DNA of 64,000 nucleotides, taken from Camellia lanceoleosa. Its lineage: Eukaryota > Streptophyta > Magnoliopsida > Ericales > Theaceae. Made by a program: the position numbers and the translations under genes. The notes under the pieces were generated by a model that was not told where the DNA came from, did not search any database, and saw only the letters and a list, made by a program, of their open reading frames with translations. This document shows positions 24,991 through 36,650 of this stretch, piece after piece; positions within the stretch are counted from its first letter, which is position 1; every line of letters starts with the position of its first letter. The DNA lies in assembly GCA_025200525.1 (NCBI GenBank), contig CM045770.1:127325429-127389428 (forward strand), written 5' to 3'.

Positions 24991-25556
24991 GGAATTTGAC
25001 GGAGAGAAAATGCAACAACATGATCTAAATACAGAGAGTATAGAAATTGGAAATATTCTGCAAAGGATAGGTAGCTTTTGGCTTTGAACCTTCCTTTGTG
25101 AGACACTATTGGATTTACTAGCTAACCAGTGAACATGATGTCTTGAACTGTTCAGCCGTTTGTGTATACCAAGACAATAGAACTCACACAGTATATTCCT
25201 AGACACAGTTTAGTTCTCACTATTGTGTTCATTTTGGCCCTGAACAACCTGGTCTTCATGAGTGCTTTAGAGAATTGTAGCCCTTCACAAATCTCATAGA
25301 ACCGGCCCAGTTCACACTCATATAGGTAATTCTTATGAAGAGTATCCTACCATACTCCACTAGGTTTACCTAGATATAAGAATCATTAAAATTTTACTTA
25401 ACCTTTAACACTGCAGACATCACTATTTCATCAAAGAAATAGGTAGGAGTTGGACTCCCCAGTGATCCTTCTAAGTCAATCACAACTCGGTTGTCCCTTT
25501 GAACCTAGATCTTGGGATCTCCAGTCAACTAGGTTGGGTTGCCGGTGTGGTAACTC

Positions 25557-25898
25557 TTATTTAATAGGCTTAAGTCCCATTCCCCTCAATGAATTATCAA
25601 CTAACTCTCTTGCTAACCCTTTGGTTAGTGGATTCGCTATGTTGTCTTTGGACTTAACATATTCTATGGAAATAATTCCATTAGAGAGTAGTTGTCTTAC
25701 GGTGTTATGTCGACGACGAATGTGTCGTGACTTACCGCTATACATATGACTCTTTGCTCTACCAATTGCTGATTGACTATCGCAATGTATGCATATAGCA
25801 GACACTGGTTTTGGCCATATTGGAATATCTTCAAGGAAGTGGCGAAGCCATTCTGCCTCTTTTCCAGCTTTGTCTAACGCTATGAATTCAGATTCCAT
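25557..25898 (-). pseudogene. Copia polyprotein, RNase H segment
   Basis: C-terminal piece of the polyprotein: MESEFIALDKAGKEAEWL carries the RNase H Glu, CIHCDSQSAIGRA the Asp, and SRHIRRRHNTVRQLL, YVKSKDNIANPLTKGL the typical tail. RNase H removes the RNA strand during reverse transcription. It is in the same frame as the RT segment and separated from it by a TAG that replaces a Gln codon (expected SSKQTCIARST). It ends at a natural stop just before the 3' untranslated region. Confidence 0.9.
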
Positions 25899-25919
25899 AG
25901 TAGACCTAGCAATACAAGT

Positions 25920-27491
25920 CTATTTGGAAGATTTCCAAGATACAGCCGCACTACCAAGAGTAAAGATATACCCACTGGTGGACTTCGAGTCTCTAGTATC
26001 CGATATCCAATTTGCATCATAGTAACCTTCAAGTACTCCTGGATATCTAGTATAATTCAGCCCAATATTACGAGTAAATCGAAGATATCTTAAAACCCTT
26101 ATAATTGCTTTCCAGTGTTCTACTCCCGGATTACTCATATATCTACTTAATTTACTTACTGCATAAGCTATATCTGGGCGAGTGCAGTTCATCAAGTACA
26201 TTAAGCTTCTAATAATTTGGGCATACTCTAATTGAGAAATACTTTCTTGTACATTCTTAGAAAGATACAAATTAACATCTACAGGTGTTCTAGCAAGATG
26301 ATCATCATCTTTGCTGAATTTGTCAAGTATTTTCTCAATGTAATGAGATTGTGACAAAGTATATCCTTCTGATGTTTTGATAATTTTCATACCAAGAATT
26401 ATATCAGCAATGCCTATGTCCTTCATGTCAAAATGTTTATTCAACATTTTCTTAGTAGTTTTAATCATATCATTATTACTACCTATGATGAGCATATCAT
26501 CTACATAAAGACATATAATGACATAACCTTTGTCTGTATTTTTAATATAAACACATTTGTCACACTCATTAATTTTAAAACCATTTGACATCATTACCTT
26601 GTCAAATTTCTCATGCCATTGCTTTGGCACTTGTTTTAAACCATATAATGATTTAACCAATTTACACACTTTCTTTTCTTTCCCTGGAACAGAAAACCCT
26701 TCTGATTGTTCCACGTAAATTTTTTCATTTAACTCACCATTTAAGAAAGCGGTTTTAACATCCATTTGATGAATTTCTAGATTGTATAGAGATGCAATGG
26801 CAATTAGCATTCTAATGGATGTTATTCTAGTAACCGGTGAGTATGTGTCAAAGTAATCTAGACCTTCTTTTTGTCTAAAACCTTTGACTACAAGTCTTGC
26901 CTTGTATTTGTCTATTGATCCATCTACTTTCATTTTCCTTTTGAAAATCCACTTGTACCCAAGAGGTTTACAACCTGGTGGCAAGTCCACTAATTCCCAA
27001 GTGTGATTTTGCAAGATGGATTCAACTTCACTGTTGACAGCTTCTTTCCATAAAGGAGCTTCAGGACTGGAGATAGCCTCTTTAAAAGTTAAAGGCTCAT
27101 TTTCTAACAAAAATGTTAGGAAATCTGGACCAAAAGATTTTGAGGTTCTAGCACGTTTACTATGTCTAGGTTTCTCTTCCTCATTTTGATCTAACTCTTG
27201 CTTTTGATCTAACTCTTGCTTTTGATCATGTTCTTGATCATTACTAGTAATAGCATCAAAAGATCTCTTATTATTACTAGTCTCTTGTCCAGTCTTATTT
27301 GGAAATACATGTTCAAAGAATGATGCATTCCGAGACTCAATAATAGTATTTACATGCATTTCGGAATGTTCTGATTTATGAATCAAAAACCGATATGCAC
27401 TACTATTCTTGGCATAACCAATGAAAATGCAATCAATGGTCTTAGGACCGATCTTAGTCTTTTTAGGATTAGGAATAGCCACTTTTGCCAA
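25920..27491 (-). pseudogene. Copia polyprotein, reverse transcriptase segment
   Basis: 523 codons open. The end of integrase and a linker occupy about residues 1-120. RVT_2 reverse transcriptase follows: WKEAVNSEVESILQNHTWEL (about 150), MDVKTAFLNGELNEKIYVEQ (about 245), and the catalytic YVDD (about 327). RNase H begins at KSTSGYIFTLGSAAVSW near the end. The frame continues from the integrase segment across an in-frame TGA near 27499 (a Trp codon in relatives: LKVWGCLAKV) and ends at TAG. Catalytic residues look intact apart from the stops. Confidence 0.95.
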
Positions 27492-27851
27492 ACACCCTCA
27501 CACTTTTAAGTATTTGTAGGATGGTACTCTTCCATGCCACAATTCATAAGGTGTTTGATTTATTTTCTTTCGGGGTACTTTATTTAAAATATAATTAGCA
27601 GAAAGTATTGCTTTCCCCCACAAGTTCTGAGGTAATCCAGAACTTATTAACATGGCATTCATCATTTCTTTTAAAGTCCTATTTTTTCTTTCAGCAATTC
27701 CATTTTGCTGAGGTGAGTTAGGAGCGGTGGTTTGATGAATTATTTCATGTTCTTTACAAAATTCACCAAAAGGTGATTCATATTCACCACCTCTATCACT
27801 TCTAAGTTTCTTGATTTTCTTACCAAGTTGATTTTCAACTTCATTCTTATA

Positions 27852-28433
27852 TTAAATGAAAGTTTCCAAAGCTTCATCCTTGGTTCGAATTAAATAAATA
27901 TAACTATATCTAGTATAGTTATCTATAAAAGTGATTACATACTTTTTCCCACCTCTGGTTTGAATTGATTTAAAATCACAAATGTCACTATGAATTAATT
28001 CAAGTGGTTCCGTACTTCTTTCAATTGAATGAAAAAGAGTTTTAGATAATTTTGCCTCAACACAAATTTCACATTTATGATTTGAATCAATGTCAAATTT
28101 AGGTAAACATTCCATATTAATTAATCTACGCAAAGATCCATAATTAACATGTCCTAGTCTACCATGCCATAAATTTGAAGACTCAAGCAAGTAAGAAGAA
28201 GATGTAATATTATTAATAACTGATGGTACAACGGTCATTACATTTAACTTGAAAAGGTCATCAGACATGTAACCTTTTCCTACATACATTCCATTCTTAG
28301 TAAGTACAAATTTATCACTCTCAAATACTAGCCTAAACCCATTCTTACTCAACAAAGATCCAGAAACAAGATTCTTGCAAATGTCCGGTACATGCAGCAC
28401 ATTGTTGAGAGTGAGTTCCTTTCCAGATGTCAT
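27852..28433 (-). pseudogene. Copia polyprotein, GAG-pre-integrase and integrase segment
   Basis: Contains the HHCC zinc-binding region (WHGRLGHVNYGSLRRL ... CEICVEAKLSK, about residues 90-130) and the first catalytic Asp of integrase in HSDICDF, then FIDNYTRYSYIYL. It ends at an in-frame TAA at 27852 (expected ETFIKYKNEVENQL). The same frame runs on from 27851 to about 27500 with the rest of the catalytic core (RSDRGGEY, PQQNGIAERKNRT). Integrase joins the cDNA to the host chromosome. Confidence 0.93.
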
Positions 28434-28451
28434 CTTGAGTACAATCTTTCC

Positions 28452-29603
28452 TTATCCTTCAACTTTGGAAGTTGAGGAGTTGCCCATAAAGAGTTGTTCA
28501 CCATTGTTCACTATAGAATAAGATGTGAACATCTTTTTATCGGCACAAATATGGCGAGTAGCCCCAGTGTCCACCCACCATTCTTTAGGATTTCCGACTA
28601 GATTTGCCTCGGAAACAACTACAGAAAGATTGATGTCATCTATACCATTGGAAATCTTGTCCACTTCGGTCATATGGGCTTGTGCAGGCTTCTTGCTTAT
28701 TCTTCTTTTGCTTTTGCCTTTGCTACGGCAATCTTTGGCCTGATGTCCCTCTTTGTCACAGATGTAACATTTGCCATTAAACTTGTACTTTTTATTATCC
28801 CCCCCTTTAGAGCCTTGTGATGAACTTTCTCCAGAAGACTTACGTTTCTTGGTTTTTGAAGCATGTTCCACCACATTTGCCTTAAACTCAATAGGAAGCT
28901 TACCAGCCCGTTTTTCAGAATTGCGGTTGTCCTCCTCAATCCTCAAATGCACAATTAACTCGTCCATAGAAATTTCTTTGCGCTTGTGTTTGAGATAGTT
29001 CTTGAAATCCTTCCAGCCTTTTGGTAATTTTTTAATTAAGGCTGCAACTTGAAAGGATTCACTGAGAAACATACCTTCTGCGTGAATGTCATGCAGAATG
29101 AGTTGGAAATCTTGAGCTTGACTGATCACAGTTTTTGAATCAACCATTACAAAATCCAGGAATCTGCCAACCACAAATTTCTTTGAGCCGGCATCTTCCG
29201 TTTTGTACTTTTTCTCCAACGATTCCCAAAGTTCCTTTGCTGTCTTGATTGGACTGTAGACGTTGTATAATGTGTTGTCAAGTCCATTCAAGACGTAATT
29301 CCGGCAAAGGAAATCAGCATGTTTCCAAGCATCAACCGCAGCAACCACTTGCCGGTCGGTTTCATCCTCTTTCAAGATAGGAGCATCTTCACAGAGAAAA
29401 CGAGCCAGGTTCAGAGTTGTAAGATAGAACAATATTTTCTGTTGCCATCTTTTAAAGTCAGTTCCTAAGAACTTCTCTGGCTTTTCTCCATGATTTATTG
29501 GCACTGTCACCACAGGAGAGGGGGTTGGCGTCATTGCAGCCACCACAGCAGTACTTGTTTGGACATTAGTTTCAGTAGCCATCAATTCTAATATATAAAA
29601 CAA
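28452..29603 (-). pseudogene. Copia polyprotein, gag and protease segment
   Basis: 383 codons. The second Met at 29582 ([10 protein letters not shown]) is the likelier start. UBN2-type gag covers about residues 40-230. A CCHC zinc knuckle ([14 protein letters not shown]) is at about 278-291, and the protease active site DTGA with HIC at about 345. The frame stops at TAA (28452) where relatives read on (KVEG-GKIVLKMTSGKEL). Gag packages the RNA; the protease cuts the polyprotein. It has the same frame as the three downstream segments. Confidence 0.94.
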
Positions 29604-29639
29604 AATTATAATTAGAATTTACACTACACAGAAAATAAA

Positions 29640-30085
29640 ACTAAATTCACATAATTAAATTCTGTAAAAATAAAAGAAACAAGAATATAGCTTTTATTTT
29701 CCCAATTAATTTGAAAATAAAATAAAATTTTATTTAAACAAATTAATTCCACACAAAAAAATTAAATTCTGTAAAATAAAAGAAATAAAACTATAACTTT
29801 TATTTTTCAATTAATTTGGAAATAAAATAAAATTTTATTTAACCAAAATAATTCCACACAAGAAATTAAATTCTGTAAAATAAAAGAAATAAGAAAATAA
29901 CTTTTATTTTTCAATTAATTTGAAAATAAAATAAAATTTTATTTAACCAAAATAATTCCACACAAGAAATTAAATTCTGTAAAATAAAAGAAATAAGAAA
30001 ATAACTTTTATTTTTCAATTAATTTGGAAATAAAATAAAATTTTATTTAACCAAATTAATTCCACACAGAAAATTAATTTCAGTA
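29640..30085. repeat. 104-bp tandem repeats in the Copia leader
   Basis: Units starting ATTAAATTCTGTAAAA at 29653, 29761, 29865 and 29969, with a partial unit from about 30070: periods 108, 104, 104. Each unit includes AACTTTTATTTTTCAATTAA and AATAAAATTTTATTTAA, nearly palindromic AT-rich stretches. Located in the 5' untranslated leader between LTR and gag. Confidence 0.9.
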
Positions 30086-30424
30086 ACACTTCAATAATTG
30101 AAATACTGAAACCAGAATTTTAATTAATGAAAACTCAGAAAATAATTTCTAAAACCCAAAATTAATTTCTAGAAAAATTTCACAAAAATATATTCTGAAT
30201 TGTTAATGACACCAGTATCGTACTACTAGTTGTTGTCAAAGAAAAGAGACAGTATATTACTACTATCTGTCAAATAGCATATAATCACTATTTGTTTTTC
30301 CAACTAGAATATTATTTTGTAAATCCACAAAAAATAATTTTCTTTCGAAATTATTTACGAAGAATGAAAAAGAAAAACAAACGAAAAATTCTGTAAACAG
30401 AATAATTCAAATCTGTCTTAAGAT

Positions 30425-31432
30425 TGTTGGAACAATCTTCTGTGTAAATAAAATAAACTGAAATAATTCAAACAAAATAAAATAAAACTTACAGAAATTA
30501 TTTTGTTGAACCAAACAAAAATTAAAAGACCAAGTCGAGTGTGAGACACTCTGTCCTTAAGACGATTCATTCGCCTTCACAGTATTTACGGTTGAGTGGC
30601 GTCTATCTCCCAGGATACAATGATCTTCACAAATTGTAGTAGTACTCCAAACATTTTGTTCAGCGAACCAAACCTCTGATCTATACTCTCTTTATTATTT
30701 TCCTAAAACTAAAATGTAGGAAAATGCATTAAACAAAAGAAATGGACAGCAACAAAAAACAATCTGCAGACTGATTTATTCCGGGTGGAAAATTCGGATC
30801 ACAAAGACACAATCCTTCGGGGATCCGGACTGCTGGATAAGAAGGATATAAATAGGCAAAAAATACAGCCCGAACAAGTTCCATAAATTGAATGAAAAGG
30901 TACACCACTAAATCACACATGATTTGACCGTTGCAAACAACTCAAATAACTTGAAAAAAGTTCCGTCCGTTAGTGCATCTGTAACAAACTAATGGAACTT
31001 TTATATATTAATTAAACTATTTAAAATATATATATATATATATTAAACTATTGAATATATATATTAAACAAATTGAATAGTTTAATAAATAAAGTAAGAG
31101 GTACAAATTTTAGGAAATCACTTAGAAACTCAAAATTTGAATTTAGAATTAAATTAAATTCCCATAATTACAAACCTTAGGAAACCACTTAGGAATCCAA
31201 AATTTGAATTTAGAATTAAATTAAATTCCCACAATAATTTTTAATTGAAAAAATTCAAATGAATTTTATCTAAAAAATTAATGTTAGACTCGAAAACGAC
31301 GTCAACTTCCCATTCACTCATAAATGATTTTGACGTTCTGTCTTCACCTCTTCGGACCCACCCCAAACAACGTTTGGGGCCACTCAAATTTGGGCTAAAA
31401 AATATGCCTATATTAAACCATTTTTTCCAACA
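30425..31432 (-). repeat. 5' LTR of the Copia element
   Basis: 1008 bp, intact, TGTTGG...CCAACA inverted ends. Contains CTATTTATATCC on the minus strand (near 30845) as a candidate TATA region. I could not identify a tRNA-Met PBS next to it: the sequence inside the LTR edge reads ATCTTAAGACAGATTTG on the minus strand. Confidence 0.92.
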
Positions 31433-32514
31433 CTAGCTTCTTCTCTTTTTGATAACCGTCCATCTCCTATTGAAAGGAAAGTCGACTAGCATTGCATCAG
31501 TAAACACCATTGCCTCAGTGAAGAGCACTGTATCGACAGTCCATTGAAATTCCTGTCAACTCTCAACGAAAGAAAGAATCGACTCGACGGTGTCCAAAGA
31601 ATATCGTCAAAACTTGTCAGAAATCCTTATCCACCATTGAAGAAAATATCAACTCCCCATCTTATCAACAACATTGTCGTTTTTCTTCCTATCACATTTT
31701 TATTTTTTGGTTTATTTCGGCGTAAAAGGGGATTAGAGGGAAAAACCCTCACGAAAATCACAAGTTGGTGTTGAAAATACAAAAATCGAATCGTTCGGCA
31801 CACCAGTATCGAAAATAAAGGTCATGTTCGATTCAATAGTATCGACTATCTGCATTACTATTCAGAACCCATAAATTAAACTAAATGTTTGTGTTTGGTA
31901 CTGTGTTACTGACCATAATCTTAACAGTAAGCAAACCAGTATCGAACAGTTCGAACAAAACAATAACGATTGAAAACAACCGAGAATGTTAATATAAGAC
32001 AGTTAAACTTACCAATGGAAAGCAAACCTCATCAGAATTGTTATTATTGTCCTCCATTCCTCTATAAGGTGAAATAACTGATGAAAAGTAATACATTGGA
32101 CTTGAAAAGAGCTTTTTGGTTCATGAGGATTTATGATGGTGATAAAAAAGATACATTCAGGGTTTAAGATGGTTATGAAGAATAATAGGTTTAGGATTTA
32201 TGTTTGTTGGTTATGAGGAGTAATAGGTTTAGAGTTAGAAAGATGAACTACGTATAGCTGGGGGTGGGTGTACAATATTGTATAAAGTTAGTTCGTATTT
32301 GGTAAGTCAGTGTTCCATTAAATAATATCTTTTAATATAATTTTATTTCAGGGTATAATTATAATAAAATAAAAATTAAAAATTGGGAGGTCCAAAGAAT
32401 TTAGGCAGGTGCTAATAGCAGCACTTTAAATTAAACTTACTTTTCTTAAAATTTGAAAAAAATATATATAATTAATCCTATATTTTTAATATAATTATAT
32501 TGAACTCCCTTTGG

Positions 32515-32670
32515 TCATCAAGTCTCTCTTAAAGGGGAGGCCTTGGGTTCTAGTTTTAGTAGTGGAATGGGATGGCAAGATTTTCTTATAAGGTGTATAA
32601 ATGTGAGTTTTAACTCCTCCAAGTGCTACCTAACAACTAACCACTAACTTTCATGGATCAAATAAAATAA
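32515..32670 (+). mobile_element. Possible degenerate SINE
   Basis: TTGGTCATCAAGTCT (box A-like), then CCTTGGGTTCTAGTTT (box B-like) 20-35 bp later, with a tail TCATGGATCAAATAAAATAAA. Boxes deviate from consensus and no TSD was seen. Confidence 0.35.
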
Positions 32671-32738
32671 AGCTAAATTGACCAAAACTAATGCACATAT
32701 AGATAAATTCTGAAATAAACAAAGATAAATATAAGAAA

Positions 32739-33336
32739 AAATTATATTACTAGTCCTTGTATTTTACATCTTGTGTCATTTTAGTCCGTTCAATTAACTC
32801 AATTTTGATCATTAATTTCAGATATTGTGTTGATTTAGTCCAATTGCTAACGTTGATTATGATTTTTGAAGAAAAATGATCTCTGAGCTGGTTGAGATTA
32901 AGGCTTGGTTTGGGAACTCTCTAATAGTTAAAAAATTACTAAAATTGTTAAAAAAAAGCTAAAGAACCATATAAAAAGTTGAATATTTTCATTCCTCTCT
33001 ATTTTTTGCACGATTTTTTTTGTAAAAATGCAAAAACAATTATCCAAAATATATTAGTTTTTTTATCTCATATTTTAGCCAAAAAAATAGAGTTACTAAA
33101 ATAACATATTCCCAAACTAGTCCTAACTCACAAAATTAAACAAGTTTACAATTTTGTTTATAAAAGTATGACACATGAATTATTCCAAAAATGTTGCTCA
33201 TGTGCACATTTTTTTATTAAAAACACTAATAATTGTAATCAATTTGACATAAATTCATGTTTAAAATCGAGTGAGTTAAATTACATTGACCAAAATGAAA
33301 TAAGGTTAGAAATATAAGAACTACTGATATAATTTG
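32739..33336. mobile_element. TIR element containing a nested MITE
   Basis: Left end AAATTATATTACTAGTCC..GTCATTTTAGTC and the reverse complement of the right end (CAAATTATATCAGTAGTTC..TTCATTTTGGTC) align over about 60 bp. MULE-like by TIR length. Interrupted by the MITE at 32902-33123. Confidence 0.6.
32902..33123. mobile_element. Tourist-like MITE, TSD TAA
   Basis: 222 bp. Ends GGCTTGGTTTGGGAA and TTCCCAAACTAGTCC are inverted, with TAA on both sides (32899-32901, 33124-33126). Confidence 0.78.
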
Positions 33337-34665
33337 ACCTAAATATAAATTTTAGTTAAAAAAATGAAAACATCATTTTTATTTATTTATTTATAGGACT
33401 AATAGATTATTGATTAAAATTATTCAATAGTTATGTAAGTTAAAATTTTAAGAGAGATCAGTATAATTATGTCAAAATATAGAAGTAATTGGGTTTTTTA
33501 TTGATAAATCTCATCTAGAGATCTTCTATCCCAATAAGTCCACAAAGAAAAATTGTAACCTAATTAGTCCCATGTGTTTATACTTTTATTCCATAAGGTC
33601 CTTTTTTTCCTGATTTATATTTTTTATTGGACTATTATACCCTTTTGTCTATATGTTGATATATATTATATACAAAATAATATACATGTTTCCCTCTGTT
33701 TTTGTTGTGATAGGATTTCATTCCTATAAGAGAGAAGACGACGGCACATAGTTCGCGGTAGTGTTTCATTGCGATACGATTTCATTCCTGTAGAAGAGAA
33801 GATGACGATTCAAAGTTTATGCTCTGTTTTTTTTTTTTTTTTTTGGGCCATAGTTATGATTTCAACCAGAAATCAAAAGGAAGAGAAAAGGATTTGAATC
33901 AAAGAAACAGGGGTAATGGCTTACAAACTTGTTCAGTAGATTGACTAAAACCCACAATCAATTGGATTGAATCAAAGGGAAAGATGAGATGGATTTGAAT
34001 ACTTGTTCTTCGAAGGTGGGTTTAATTTGATTTGGATTGGTGGAATGGTGAAATTACATGAGTTGTTAATGATAGTGATATGATGAAGCTGAAGATGTGG
34101 GTGATAATTTTTTGTTTTCAGAGAAATTGAGTTTTTTTTTTTTTTTTTTTGGATTTATAGTTCTATTGATGCCATTATTTTTGGTTTTTCTGTCAATCAA
34201 TGTGAATGTTCACATTTCATATTGTTTGGAAGTTTAAGAAATGAGTGTTAGAATTGTGAAGAATGAGGTTTCTAAGCTTTCTTTATAAAAAGATGAGGAG
34301 TGTTTGGTTTGATTTGGATTGTTGTAATGGTGGAATTGTAAGAGGTGTTAATAATAGTGATAATGATGAAGATGGAGACGAAAATTATGAAGATACAGAG
34401 GAGGATTTGTGTGATGGTTTTTTTTTATTTTTTGGGAGATTGAGATTTTTGAATTTATGATATGTTATTGTCATTGATTTTTATTTTTTGTTATTGAATT
34501 TCACTGTAGCAATGATTTTTTTGAGATTGGTAATGTGTCTTACATAAAAATAATGTAAATGTTCATATTATTAATCCGTGTTAATATTCATATTAATTTG
34601 AATTGAAAATTTGTCATTGTGTTATCAATTGGTGTTAATATTATTCACACACCAATATAATATTG

Positions 34666-35531
34666 TGTGTGAGTGATTTTTTGACCACACTATCAACTTA
34701 GTATTCAGCTGGAAAGCACCAGCAGAATAGATGACACCTGTTTAACCTGCAATAGAAAGAGAAGATTCCGGCAGTGGTTCGTCCACCCGGGGGCACTCCG
34801 ACGATCAAGTCAGTACTCAATATCTCTCAAAGATAATCAATAGTGCTTAACTCACTATACAGAATATCAAAAGCATACCTTACACCCATGAGGGTGCCTC
34901 TCTTTTATAGCCAACACAATCCTAGTCCCAATAGGAGCCTAGCTCTAATGGACTTAGGATTACTGCTAATCTTGGACTCCTAGTAGGATTAGGATAAACT
35001 CTCTATTGTAACAAGAGTTCTTTAAGAAGTTTTTTTTCAAAAAAAAAGGATTACTTTTGGAGTTCAGAAGCAAAGTTTTTTTTTCTTTACATTGCTTTGG
35101 TTTTTTTTTTTATATATATATTGGGTTTCTCCTAAATAGGCTATTGTAAATTGGTTCTTGTGGTCATGTTGTTGGTTTTTTTTCACAATTGGGGAAGGTG
35201 GTGTGGTTTTTTTTTTTAAATCTTTGTCTTTTTCTTTTTTTTTTTTTGATTGTGATATTTGTTTTTTTTATATTTTTATATTCTATAAATAAAAATCAAA
35301 AATCAACATCTTTTCTATAGCTCTAAGAGTCTCATCTTACCCAAACTGAAGTCTTCTCCCATTCTAGGACTCTTGTCCCTTTATCCGCTTATCTCGGATT
35401 CCAATTTCTTCGCAGATAACCTCGGCCTAGCCGAGATGATCTTGGCGTCATGACCAGGACACGTGGCACCTCAACTGGCACTTCGGTAACACATCGGCCA
35501 CGTGTTGTCATTCAAAAATTATGTCCCCACA
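34666..35531 (-). repeat. 3' LTR of the gag-only element, with a 315-bp insert
   Basis: Aligns to the 547-bp partner LTR except for an insert at 35006-35320. Otherwise nearly identical (only scattered substitutions), which suggests a recent element. Confidence 0.92.
35006..35320. mobile_element. 315-bp T-rich insertion with TSD CTCTA
   Basis: Missing from the other LTR. Flanked by CTCTA (35001-35005 and 35321-35325). Begins TTGTAACAAGAG, ends TTTTCTATAG and holds several poly(T) runs. Family unknown; no TIR or polymerase III boxes were seen. Confidence 0.7.
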
Positions 35532-35606
35532 ATACCTTTTGGCATAGGCCCTAAGGCTTTCATCCTTGCCGATCTTCAGGGCCATTAGGGCGTCCACCCT
35601 CAATGG

Positions 35607-36257
35607 CTATAGTTTGTTTGTCACGAACCTGGCCATAAACATCTCAGCTAGGCCTTCCCAGGTTTTCACAGTTCCTTTTGACAACTTGTGAAACCAATCT
35701 GATGCAATTTCTTCGAAGGATGAGGGGAACACCTTGCAAAGCAACGGCTCGTTCCCGGTGTACAACACCATCGAGTTCAGGTACAAGCCGACGTGAAAGT
35801 TCGGGTCAGACTTACCATCGTATATCTGGAACCTCGGCATACTGAACCTTTTCGAGGTCTCAAATTTATCCAATTCTACAGAGAACGGTGTCCTCGGCTT
35901 GACAAGAGAGGTCACCTCTTTATCTTGTCGCTTCCTCTGGAGGTAATCCCTCAGATCCTCCTTGGTTTGTCCAGGAGCTCGGCTATCTCCTGATTTCAGC
36001 CTCTTTGGTGCACTACTTCCAGTGTCATTGTGAGTCCTTTTGGACCGCCCTCCATTGGTCGCGTCGAAATAGAGTTCCTTCCCCCTAAACATGTCGATGT
36101 TCTTTGGGGTCAGCTTCCTTAGTGCGATGTGTCCTCCGTGAATCTCCCCTTTTTGATTCTCCTCGCCCGACCTCCCTTGAAGGCCAGTGGGAATGTTCCT
36201 TGGTCCTATCGTGCTAAGGAGTTGTAGGAGTTGTCTTCTGCCCCCCTGTCTGGGCAT
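35607..36257 (-). pseudogene. Gypsy gag, main segment
   Basis: 216 codons. Holds the retrotransposon gag domain: SKRFSMPRFQIYDGKSDPN (about 135-155), then SFEEIASDWFHKLSKGTVKTW and LAEMFMARFVTNKL. A stop at 35607 replaces a Lys codon, and homologous sequence (PLRVDALMALKIGKDESL) continues to about 35532, where the 3' LTR begins. The upstream part is in another frame. Gag forms the particle; with no pol, movement would depend on a helper element. Confidence 0.88.
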
Positions 36258-36414
36258 CTTTCTTGGCCGTTGGAATCGGCGTATCTTGTAACGAGAACGA
36301 TGGCTGCATGACGTTATTTTGCATCATGAAATTGACCATTGTTTGCAGGTCCGCCAATTTGTCTGCCATCTATTTCACCTCTTCGTCCCTCCGTAGGCAT
36401 CTGTCTTTCCATAC

Positions 36415-36615
36415 CTAGAGGTTATCTTCATTATAGTACCCGCTTTGGTCTGTTTTCTTTGGTACGCCGCCTTCCTGGCCGACGTCTCTCACTCCCTGAT
36501 TCTGGTCATGAGTTTCTTCATTACAATTGTTTTCTTTCACGTCAAGGTCAATGTGTTTCTCACTCTCAGTAGGGATGTCGTCCCCAACCTTCTCTTTCTG
36601 TCCGTCGTTGGCCAT
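36415..36615 (-). pseudogene. Gypsy gag, N-terminal segment
   Basis: MANDGQKEKVGDDIPTESEK starts 36 bp inside the 5' LTR edge, right after the PBS, so it is the probable gag start. Acidic and low in complexity. It stops at 36415, and frame changes are needed to reach the main gag segment at 36257. Confidence 0.7.
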
Positions 36616-36632
36616 CTATTCTCCTTTCTTTC

Positions 36633-36650
36633 CCACAGACGGCGCCAAAT
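36633..36650 (-). promoter_or_regulatory. Primer-binding site of the gag-only element
   Basis: Minus strand reads TTTGGCGCCGTCTGTGGG immediately after the LTR end. This PBS context is widespread in plant Ty3/gypsy elements. Confidence 0.65.

Larger units (their letters stand above)
22688..31432 (-). mobile_element. Ty1/copia retrotransposon, Tork-like, near-complete
   Basis: Minus-strand element: 5' LTR 30425-31432, leader with tandem repeats, one polyprotein frame (29603-25557), polypurine tract, and 3' LTR 22688-24975 (enlarged by a nested element). Both LTRs start TGTTGGAA and end TTCCAACA in element orientation. Flanks CTATC (22683-22687) and CTAGC (31433-31437) are an imperfect 5-bp TSD. 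LTRs differ at roughly 5% of positions by eye, so it is not very young. The Tork assignment rests on RT/RNase H motif wording and the PPT; it is an inference. Four premature stops make it non-autonomous now. Confidence 0.92.
22513..32426. mobile_element. MULE-like TIR element hosting the Copia insertion
   Basis: The left end AGGGTTGCTATTAGCCC..TCTAAATTTTTTGAA matches the reverse complement of the right end (GTGCTGCTATTAGCACC..CCTAAATTCTTTGGA). Flanking 9-bp sequences TAAATTAAG (22504-22512) and TAAATTAAA (32427-32435) match in 8 of 9 positions, as for Mutator-type TSDs. Without the Copia element it would be about 1.2 kb. The internal DNA at 31433-32380 has no recognisable coding sequence. Confidence 0.7.

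Noticed and set aside
22991..30920. Twin 63-aa frames at 22991-23182 and 30729-30920
   Set aside because: They are the same part of the two LTRs of one Copia element, antisense or non-coding, not a duplicated gene.
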